Of a stretch of 33,918 nt of DNA, positions 18,113 through 23,835 are shown one piece after another. The notes below the pieces were generated by a model. The model saw only the letters and a program-made list of their open reading frames with translations. It had not been told where the DNA came from and searched no databases. Origin of the DNA: Chromatiales bacterium (GTDB lineage Bacteria > Pseudomonadota > Gammaproteobacteria > Chromatiales > Chromatiaceae); contig JANTHH010000003.1 of assembly GCA_024762485.1 (NCBI GenBank), positions 1 to 33,918 of the forward strand, in the 5' to 3' direction. Position 1 is the first letter of the stretch. Each line of letters starts with the position of its first letter. The position numbers were made by a program, and so were the translations under genes.

Positions 18113-20625
18113 GATTTGTTTGAGTCTTCGGGCAGACTCCCCAGGAGCTGGATGGCTGCATCGTTTGCTGGATCTTCTTCAATAACATGCTGATACACCC
18201 AGATCGCAGAATCAATTGCACCAGCATCCTGATATAGCTTGCCTAAACGCAGGAAGCTGCTGAGGTCGCGAGGTGCGCGCTGAAGATATTCGGTATAAAC
18301 GTCAGCGGCCTCCTGAATATTCCCCGTGATACGCAGCAGCTCTGCATATTGCGGTGCATAATTTGGGGCCAGTGTGGTCAGCGCATTAAGTATCAGTAAT
18401 GCGTCATCTATGTCGCCATTATTCAGTGAGATGGCACTCATCTGTCGAAGCGCGTCTTCAAGATTGGGGTTGTCATACTCACGGTCTGGCGCCAGTGCAT
18501 CTGCAGCGAGGTCGACGATCTTTTGGTAGCTGGCCATGGCTTCGGCATGTTGGTTATCAAGTTCCTGCAGATAACCTGTGGCGAGCAAGGCCAGTTCATT
18601 TGCCTCCTCACCGGGTTGCTGTGCCAATTCAACGGCTATGCGCTCCAATGTATCGCGGTCATCGTGTTGCAGGAGCCAGGAGAGGCGGGCTCTAACGGGG
18701 GCAAGGGTGTAGCGCTCAGCACATTGGCGCGCCTGCTGTGTATCGTTATTTCCAAGAATCCCTTCAAATTTCTGTATCCGCTCTTGTAACTCACCTTGTT
18801 CCCTCAAGTCAGGGTTGGGATTATTTTCTAGTAGAACTTGAGCGCGGCCCGGTGTTCCATCTTTATCCCACTGCCTTAGGAGCACATCGAGATTGGGCTG
18901 GGGGGACAGTTCTTCCATTCTTGATGACAGTCGCTCTTGCGCAGAAGCAACGATATCGAGCAATGTTTCCGCACTGACCTTATAGGATTGGTAATAGCCT
19001 CTTCCCCAGTACTCAATCTCTTCATCGGACCATTCCTTGTCCTTATCCGGCCGAACCAATCGCAGGAATGTGCGCACACCAAAGCTTTTTATGAGTGGTG
19101 CCAGATCCTTGAAGTCACGATCAAGCCTGCGCTCGATCTTATCCATGCGATTCTTGTACTTGAAGTCAGCTTGCTTGCCATTTCGCCCAAAAAGCCCGTC
19201 GTTACACTCGAGTGCTTCTACCGCCAGTTTGGACATGCTACGTAGTCGTCCATTGATAGATGCTAGCTCGCGCTTGGCGTTTTTATAGTGCTGTAAGCGA
19301 TCCGCATGTGCGTCTTGTGGCAGATGGCGAGCGATGATGCTTTCGGGTGGCTCGGATATGGCAGGCTTTGGCAATTCCTCAATCGCGCAATATTGGATGT
19401 TTGCTATCTTTGCCGCGGCAATGGCGGAGTTAATCAGGGTGTATCCCCGGCGTGTGGCTTCCTGGGCTTGCTGTCCCATCGTTGTTATTGCTTCGGCAAA
19501 GGCATGGTTTGTGTCTGCGAACCAACCGCCGTTGGTTTCCACCTGCATGTCATCTGACCCAAGCAGTGGCCCTGCCTGTCGTTCATTACTGCCCTTTGCG
19601 TGAGTATGACCCTCTCGGCTGTAGCATAGATCCAGGCCAGCAAAGATTATGGTTTCGAAACCCATATCCACAGCCATGGCAAATGCGGCATTGGTGACCG
19701 TCGGGCCGTGATGCCTTGTGTTGTCTGGATTGGCAGTTGTCAGCCATGGATAGCGCGGACCAAAATACACAGATGGCCCACGCCATTGGGCAAGCAAGGG
19801 AGTGGATACGTGATAGGCGTTGGCGAGTAACGTACCTCGATCAAAACGCAGTGCTTCTTTACTTACATCAAAACTGACTGGGTTCGGGTCGATGGATACG
19901 ACGATATCCGGTTGAATATCGCACTCAATGAGTCGGCGGCTTATCCTGGAAACGGCAATGACCGCGACGCGGTCACGATTCTCCTTGACCCAGGGTATGA
20001 GGTCATCCAGCGATGGTCCTCCACCCAGGATTACAGCCGTCCGTCCACAGAAGGCGTTGTTCAGGACAATCGCTGGTACCCGGTTCTCACCGAGATTTTC
20101 GATATGTCGCTTAACAAAGACCTGGCTGCCCAGTTGATACGAGGTCTTCCATATAAATTGCTCGATAGCTTGCTGGGTTTGACGCTGGATGGTCCGGTAA
20201 TTGGATAGGTATGCATCCTGTGCGCCAATAGACGCTGTGACAGAGATGCTTTCGAGGCAGGCATAGTCCGAGAATTGGAAGTCGTCTTTGAGGCTTTCCC
20301 AAGCATCTGGCGTTGTGACTGCCAACCTGGGTTCCTCGGTGAGTGTTCCGAGGCTCGTGCCGAGCGCAGCGATAACCTCAGGCAGCTCAATGAATAAATA
20401 GCGAGTGCCTTCAGGTATTCCCTTGTTCAGTATCCATGCAGGTAAAAGGCCTGAATCGGTGCCGATGATGATGTAGAGGCTGTCGGTGTGTTCAAAACGA
20501 TTACCGAAGTGGCGCTGGAACACCTGGCTGGCACCAAGGCGATCAAAGCTGGTGCGATTTACTTCATACAGCAATTCATCTCCAAACTTGTTGGAGATGA
20601 ATTGCAGACCTGGGTATTCGCTCAT
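18109..20625 (-). CDS. maf: Maf-family flagellin glycosyltransferase (MAF_flag10/DUF115) with C-terminal TPR
   Basis: Maf (motility accessory factor) proteins transfer nonulosonic acids from the CMP-sugar to Ser/Thr of flagellin before export. The 838-residue product has an N-terminal region (1-175) and the MAF_flag10 core at about 180-400. The core holds AVILGGGPSLDD (197-208), VVSIDPNPVSF (242-252), an HGPTVTNAAFAMA segment and FAGLDLCYS. A helical charged region follows. At least two TPR-like pairs sit near the C-terminus (AADVYTEYLQRAPRD and AIWVYQHVIEEDP). It is preceded by fliC(A) at 51 bases and overlaps legB, so enzyme, donor synthesis and acceptor are encoded together. Base composition is visibly more AT-rich than neighbours, which may mean later acquisition. 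The sugar specificity is inferred from the operon. Confidence 0.88.
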   Translation of the reverse strand: MSEYPGLQFISNKFGDELLYEVNRTSFDRLGASQVFQRHFGNRFEHTDSLYIIIGTDSGLLPAWILNKGIPEGTRYLFIELPEVIAALGTSLGTLTEEPRLAVTTPDAWESLKDDFQFSDYACLESISVTASIGAQDAYLSNYRTIQRQTQQAIEQFIWKTSYQLGSQVFVKRHIENLGENRVPAIVLNNAFCGRTAVILGGGPSLDDLIPWVKENRDRVAVIAVSRISRRLIECDIQPDIVVSIDPNPVSFDVSKEALRFDRGTLLANAYHVSTPLLAQWRGPSVYFGPRYPWLTTANPDNTRHHGPTVTNAAFAMAVDMGFETIIFAGLDLCYSREGHTHAKGSNERQAGPLLGSDDMQVETNGGWFADTNHAFAEAITTMGQQAQEATRRGYTLINSAIAAAKIANIQYCAIEELPKPAISEPPESIIARHLPQDAHADRLQHYKNAKRELASINGRLRSMSKLAVEALECNDGLFGRNGKQADFKYKNRMDKIERRLDRDFKDLAPLIKSFGVRTFLRLVRPDKDKEWSDEEIEYWGRGYYQSYKVSAETLLDIVASAQERLSSRMEELSPQPNLDVLLRQWDKDGTPGRAQVLLENNPNPDLREQGELQERIQKFEGILGNNDTQQARQCAERYTLAPVRARLSWLLQHDDRDTLERIAVELAQQPGEEANELALLATGYLQELDNQHAEAMASYQKIVDLAADALAPDREYDNPNLEDALRQMSAISLNNGDIDDALLILNALTTLAPNYAPQYAELLRITGNIQEAADVYTEYLQRAPRDLSSFLRLGKLYQDAGAIDSAIWVYQHVIEEDPANDAAIQLLGSLPEDSNKS

Positions 20626-20676
20626 TGATGCCTTAGCCTTGGTGTCGAGCCGATGCCCTGAAGGTCCAATTTTAAT

Positions 20677-21498
20677 TTATCCCAGCAGCTGGAGCACGTT
20701 CTGTGGCAACTGGTTGGCCTGAGCCAGCATCGCCGTGCCAGCCTGCTGCAGGATCTGGGTGCGGGTCAGGTTCGCTGTTTCGCGGGCAAAGTCGGCATCC
20801 ATGACACGGGAGCGGGCTGCGCTCTGGTTCTCGATGATGTTGGCATTATTGCGCACAGCCGATTCCATGCGGTTCTGAGCCGCGCCGAAGTCAGCCCGGA
20901 GTTCAGACACCTTGTCCAGTGCCACATCGATGTTGCTCAGTGCAGCCGATGCCGTTGCCAGCGTGGAGATATCACCGGCAATCGTCGCAACGACACCACT
21001 GGCTGCAGCAACGTTCGCCGTATTTACAGAGATTTTTTCGCCCTGGTTGTAACCGACCTGGAAGCTCAGTGTGGTAGAGGCCCCGATTACGAGGGTGCCG
21101 TTGAAGTCAGTCGATGTGGTATTACGGGTGATCTCGGCGGCCAGCGCCTGGTATTCGTCATCCAGCGAGGCCTTGTCGGCTGGGCTGGTGGTGGCATTGA
21201 GTGATTGCACCGCCAGTTCACGCATACGCTGCATGCTGTTGGCTATTTCGGCGAGCGCGCCTTCCGCCGTCTGCAGCAGGGAGATGCCGTCGTTGGCATT
21301 GCGGTTGGCCTGTTCCAGGCCGCGGATCTGCGCGGTGAAACGCTCGGAGATGGCCAGGCCGGCGGCATCGTCCTTTGCGTTGTTGATACGCAGACCGGAG
21401 GAGAGACGCTCCAGTGAGGTCTGCATGCTGCCCTGGGAGAGGTTGAGTGAGCGCTGGGTGTTCAGCGACATTATGTTGGTGTTGATAATTTGTGGCAT
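20677..21498 (-). CDS. fliC: Flagellin A (short, D0-D1 only)
   Basis: Flagellin is the filament subunit, exported through the flagellar type III apparatus. The 273-residue product has the N-terminal D0/D1 motif (INTNIMSLNTQRSL, LERLSSGLRIN, DDAAGLAISERF) and the C-terminal D1/D0 motif (SRVMDADFARETANLTR, ILQQAGTAMLAQANQLPQNVLQLL). Only about 60 variable residues lie between, so the outer D2/D3 domains are absent. The Ser/Thr-rich middle (about 125-195) is where Maf-type glycosylation would be expected. The start at 21498 has a GAGGAA Shine-Dalgarno held in a small hairpin, and a near-perfect sigma-54 promoter lies 71 to 86 bases upstream. The maf gene follows after 51 bases with no clear terminator, so readthrough is likely. 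Confidence 0.95.
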   Translation of the reverse strand: MPQIINTNIMSLNTQRSLNLSQGSMQTSLERLSSGLRINNAKDDAAGLAISERFTAQIRGLEQANRNANDGISLLQTAEGALAEIANSMQRMRELAVQSLNATTSPADKASLDDEYQALAAEITRNTTSTDFNGTLVIGASTTLSFQVGYNQGEKISVNTANVAAASGVVATIAGDISTLATASAALSNIDVALDKVSELRADFGAAQNRMESAVRNNANIIENQSAARSRVMDADFARETANLTRTQILQQAGTAMLAQANQLPQNVLQLLG

Positions 21499-21502
21499 GG
21501 CT

Positions 21503-21514
21503 CAGATTCCTCTG
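21503..21514 (-). promoter_or_regulatory. Hairpin over the fliC(A) Shine-Dalgarno, candidate CsrA site
   Basis: The RNA reads CAGA-GGAA-TCTG: a 4-bp stem with a GGAA (GNRA) tetraloop. The GGA in the loop is also the Shine-Dalgarno, nine bases before the ATG. A GGA in a hairpin loop over the ribosome site is the hallmark of CsrA targets. The stem is short, so chance is possible, but fliW next door makes CsrA control plausible. Confidence 0.45.
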
Positions 21515-21568
21515 TTGCATTGCTTGCATTAGTCCCAGGCACCAAAAACGCTGGGCTGCCTGGCTTGC

Positions 21569-21584
21569 TGCAAAAGAGGTGCCA
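21569..21584 (-). promoter_or_regulatory. Sigma-54 (RpoN) promoter for fliC(A)
   Basis: The minus strand reads TGGCAC-CTCTT-TTGCA, matching the consensus TGGCAC-N5-TTGCW with the required GG/GC spacing. Transcription would start near 21558, giving a leader of about 60 bases. Such promoters need an enhancer-binding activator; in flagellar systems this is a FleQ/FlrA or FleR/FlrC type protein, not encoded here. Confidence 0.85.
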
Positions 21585-21627
21585 GCTTTGTCATGTTGCT
21601 GGGCTGCCTTTGTAACCCATTGCTGAG

Positions 21628-21652
21628 CTTTGAAAAAAAGTTTTTTTCAAAG
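21628..21652. repeat. Perfect 12-bp AT-rich inverted repeat upstream of the sigma-54 promoter
   Basis: The arms CTTTGAAAAAAA and TTTTTTTCAAAG are perfectly complementary and separated by a single G. The centre lies about 80 bases upstream of the predicted fliC(A) start, where enhancer sites for sigma-54 activators often lie. The A7/T7 tracts also suggest bent DNA. It could instead be part of a weak terminator for fliW transcripts. Confidence 0.6.
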
Positions 21653-21722
21653 TTTGCTTTTTGCTGCATGCCGCCCTTGCTATGAGGTGGCAACGAAGGG
21701 AGGAGGGAGTGGCTTGCCGTGT

Positions 21723-21742
21723 GGCGGCAAGGCCTTGCCGCC
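21723..21742 (-). terminator. GC-rich perfect palindrome just after fliW, possible terminator stem
   Basis: A 20-base perfect palindrome (ggcggcaagg / ccttgccgcc) starts 11 bases beyond the fliW stop. An overlapping alternative hairpin (cttgccg-tgtgg-cggcaag, 21713-21731) shares one arm. No T-run follows on the minus strand, so it is not a standard intrinsic terminator and may only stabilise the 3' end or pause polymerase. Confidence 0.4.
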
Positions 21743-21753
21743 CGAACGTGTCG

Positions 21754-22173
21754 TCAATTGGCGCTGATGATGACCCGGCTTTCTATCTGGTTGAGCGTCT
21801 TCTGCATACCGGTCCGGCTACGGCTGTTGATCAGTATCGGTCCCATGAAATTTGCATGCAGCTGGTTGTCGGCATTCTCGTCCCTGGCAACGGTGACCAG
21901 GACATGTATCTGGTCTTCACCCTGAACATCGAGCAGTGCCAGGTCGTTGTCCGAGAGCGTGATTTGATAGTCGACATTGAAGGTTTCGGGGTCGGTGACC
22001 GAGAACTGGAGCGACGGGTCGTCGATGGACTGCAACCAGAAGACGCTGGGCTTGTCTGCCTCATGGAACAGCTTGAATCGCGTCAGGTCCTCGAAGCCTG
22101 CCATACCCTCGGGAAAGGTGATGACGGTATCCGGATTGATGTTCTGTGTGCCGAACTGGGTGCTGACTTCCAT
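21754..22173 (-). CDS. fliW: Flagellar assembly factor FliW
   Basis: FliW binds either newly made flagellin or the RNA-binding regulator CsrA. When free of flagellin it inhibits CsrA and so relieves repression of flagellin translation. The 139-residue length and features fit: MEVSTQFG, VITFPEGMAGFEDLTRF, KPSVFWLQSIDDPSLQF and a late NFMGPILINSRSRTG block. It sits alone between the divergent flagellins on the fliC(A) strand. csrA, its usual partner and frequent neighbour, is not in the window. FliW is common in Firmicutes, spirochaetes and Campylobacterota but less usual in Gammaproteobacteria. Its promoter could not be identified. Confidence 0.95.
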   Translation of the reverse strand: MEVSTQFGTQNINPDTVITFPEGMAGFEDLTRFKLFHEADKPSVFWLQSIDDPSLQFSVTDPETFNVDYQITLSDNDLALLDVQGEDQIHVLVTVARDENADNQLHANFMGPILINSRSRTGMQKTLNQIESRVIISAN

Positions 22174-22351
22174 GGGGTGGATCCTCTGACTGAGGTGATG
22201 GAATGGCGCTTTTTAATTCTCCGCTGGGGCGGGGCAAGCACCTCGAAAGGCCGCTGTTGGCGTCATTTAAATGGATATGTTGTTGAATCTCAAGGCGTTC
22301 CAGGTGGGGGAGGGGGGGGAGCGCCGACACCCACCTTGTGAATGAAAGGAT

Positions 22352-22378
22352 TAAAGGATTCCCCCGTGCGGGCGTTAC
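22352..22378 (+). promoter_or_regulatory. Candidate sigma-28 (FliA) promoter for fliC(B)
   Basis: TAAAGGAT, 11 bases, then GGCGTTAC, against the consensus TAAAGTTT-N11-GCCGATAA: 6 of 8 and 5 of 8 matches with exact spacing. Transcription would start near 22386 and give a leader of about 107 bases. No sigma-54 element was found for this flagellin. Confidence 0.45.
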
Positions 22379-22396
22379 AGGGGCTGACAGCGGTAA

Positions 22397-22417
22397 ATAC
22401 ACGGATAGGCCATGTAT
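22397..22417 (+). promoter_or_regulatory. CsrA-like binding hairpin in the fliC(B) leader
   Basis: ATACACGGATAG (22397-22408) matches the CsrA SELEX consensus RUACARGGAUGU at 9 of 12 positions. It forms a 5-bp stem (ATACA / TGTAT) with GGA in the 11-base loop. A second GGA lies in the Shine-Dalgarno at 22481. This fits FliW-CsrA control of this flagellin. Confidence 0.5.
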
Positions 22418-22492
22418 ATCCGCTCATGACAGAGACGCCCAAGACGGCCATTAGCGCAAGCACCGGCTGGCAGGGTGTCGGGAGAAAGTACC

Positions 22493-23311
22493 ATGCAAGT
22501 TGTAAACACCAACGTCTTCTCGTTGAATTCCCAGCGCTCACTGAGCATGTCCCAGAATACGATGCAGACCTCACTGGAGCGTCTCTCCTCCGGCCTGCGT
22601 ATCAACAGTGCCAAGGATGATGCCGCCGGCCTGGCCATCTCCGAGCGTTTCACTTCCCAGATCCGTGGTCTTGAGCAGGCCAACCGTAACGCGAATGATG
22701 CGATCTCGTTGTTGCAGACCGGTGAGGGCGCCATGTCCGAGATCTCCAACAGCCTGCAGCGTATGCGTGAGCTGGCGGTGCAGTCACTCAACGCCACCAC
22801 CAGTGCTGCCGACAAGGCCTCGCTGGATGACGAATACCAGGCGCTGGCCGCCGAGATCACCCGTAATACCACATCGACTGATTTCAATGGCACCTCGGTG
22901 ATCGGGGCTGCTGCCAACCTGAGCTTCCAGGTCGGTTATAACCAAGGTGAAAAGATCGCCGTCAGCACGGTGGATGTTGCTGCAGCCAGTGGTGTCGTTG
23001 CGACGATTGCCGGTGGTATCTCCACGCTGGCAACCGCATCGGCTGCACTGAGCAACATCGATGTGGCACTGGATAAGGTGTCTGCGCTACGTGCCGACTT
23101 CGGCGCGGCACAGAACCGCCTCGAGTCCGCGGTTCGCAACAATGCCAATATCATCGAAAACCAGAGTGCTGCCCGCTCCCGGGTAATGGATACCGACTTC
23201 GCGAAGGAAACCGCGAATCTGACCCGCAGCCAGATCCTACAACAGGCCGGTACGGCGATGCTGGCCCAAGCCAACCAGTTGCCGCAGAACGTCTTGTCAC
23301 TGCTCCGTTAA
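22493..23311 (+). CDS. fliC: Flagellin B (short, D0-D1 only)
   Basis: This is the second filament subunit, 272 residues. It aligns without gaps to flagellin A apart from one extra N-terminal residue there, about 237 of 272 positions identical by hand count. The D0/D1 motifs are all present (VNTNVFSLNSQRSL, LERLSSGLRIN, SRVMDTDFAKETANLTR). Most changes are conservative and lie at the N-terminus and around residues 133-170. I chose the ATG at 22493 because GGAG lies eight bases upstream and the family starts with M-x-[IV]-[IV]-N-T-N; the in-frame ATG at 22475 has no ribosome site. It leads the plus-strand flaG-fliD-fliS-fliT set, after a strong hairpin. Confidence 0.95.
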   Translation: MQVVNTNVFSLNSQRSLSMSQNTMQTSLERLSSGLRINSAKDDAAGLAISERFTSQIRGLEQANRNANDAISLLQTGEGAMSEISNSLQRMRELAVQSLNATTSAADKASLDDEYQALAAEITRNTTSTDFNGTSVIGAAANLSFQVGYNQGEKIAVSTVDVAAASGVVATIAGGISTLATASAALSNIDVALDKVSALRADFGAAQNRLESAVRNNANIIENQSAARSRVMDTDFAKETANLTRSQILQQAGTAMLAQANQLPQNVLSLLR

Positions 23312-23323
23312 TAGGCTGACAGA

Positions 23324-23364
23324 TCTTGCCGGGGCAGGGGAAAACCTTTTCCGCCCCGGCAAGA
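23324..23364 (+). terminator. Long hairpin between fliC(B) and flaG
   Basis: A 12-bp outer stem (TCTTGCCGGGGC / GCCCCGGCAAGA) continues, after a three-base bulge, into GGAAAA / TTTTCC. It begins 13 bases after the flagellin stop. No U-run follows, so it is more likely an attenuator or mRNA-stabilising element than a full terminator. It would favour flagellin over the downstream cap and chaperone genes. Confidence 0.6.
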
Positions 23365-23401
23365 CTGGCCTGTTGACAGGACCTGGCCCAGGAGAGTGGC
23401 T

Positions 23402-23791
23402 ATGAGCAATGAATTTGGCATCAAGGGTTATCCGGCAGCCTTTACTCAACCATTACGGGGTGACCCCGTCAGCAGCACGGCGGCCACCCAATCAACGAAG
23501 ACAGCCGGACAGCCGACATCGACTGTGCCGGCTACAGGCGTTGCCGGGAACGAGGCCGCTACTGAAAAGCACGCGGATATCCAGGACACGGTTCAGGAGC
23601 TGAACTCGATGGCCCAGGATTTGCATCGTGAACTGCGTTTCTCGGTCGACGGTGAGACAGGTGACACCATCATCAAGATCATCGATCAGCAGACGGACGA
23701 GGTGATCCGGCAGATTCCCTCGGAAGAACTCATCGAGTTGCGCCAGCGACTGGCAGCGGCGACGGGGGCGATCTTCAGCGATTCCGCCTGA
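23402..23791 (+). CDS. flaG: FlaG family flagellar protein
   Basis: FlaG proteins influence filament length and are found beside flagellin and fliD in polar flagellar systems. The 129-residue product has a low-complexity Thr/Ala/Pro-rich N-terminal half and the FlaG domain in the C-terminal half (about 65-125). That half shows LNSMAQDLHRELRFSVDGETGDTIIKI split by a turn, then VIRQIPSEELIELRQRL. I chose the ATG at 23402, with GGAG seven bases upstream, over the in-frame GTG two codons earlier. It is 44 bases before fliD. Confidence 0.9.
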   Translation: MSNEFGIKGYPAAFTQPLRGDPVSSTAATQSTKTAGQPTSTVPATGVAGNEAATEKHADIQDTVQELNSMAQDLHRELRFSVDGETGDTIIKIIDQQTDEVIRQIPSEELIELRQRLAAATGAIFSDSA

Positions 23792-23835
23792 GCGAGCAGC
23801 CGACATCATAATAGTTAACCGGGCAGGACAGCGTT

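Larger units (their letters stand above)
22174..22492. other. Intergenic regulatory region between fliW and fliC(B)
   Basis: These 319 bases contain no gene. They hold the fliW leader with an AGAGGA Shine-Dalgarno, and a G-rich tract with eight consecutive G at 22312-22319 preceded by five G at 22306-22310. This tract is enclosed by complementary AGGTGGG (22302) and CCCACCT (22330). A candidate sigma-28 promoter at 22352-22378 and a CsrA-like hairpin at 22397-22417 follow. The fliC(B) Shine-Dalgarno GGAG is at 22481-22484. Confidence 0.6.
20677..23311. repeat. Large inverted repeat made by the two divergent flagellin genes
   Basis: The flagellin genes at 20677-21498 (minus) and 22493-23311 (plus) are near-identical over long stretches at DNA level, for example around the LERLSSGLRIN codons. 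Together they form inverted arms of about 0.8 kb around a 1-kb centre holding fliW and both promoters. This arrangement permits homologous recombination or gene conversion. Confidence 0.75.

Noticed and set aside
21531-21563. A CCAGGC/GCCTGG hairpin in the fliC(A) leader as a second CsrA site
   Set aside because: The left arm lies upstream of the predicted sigma-54 start at 21558, so it would not be in the transcript.
21499-22492. A csrA gene next to fliW
   Set aside because: No open frame with a CsrA-like start (MLILTR) exists in either intergenic region; it must be elsewhere if present.
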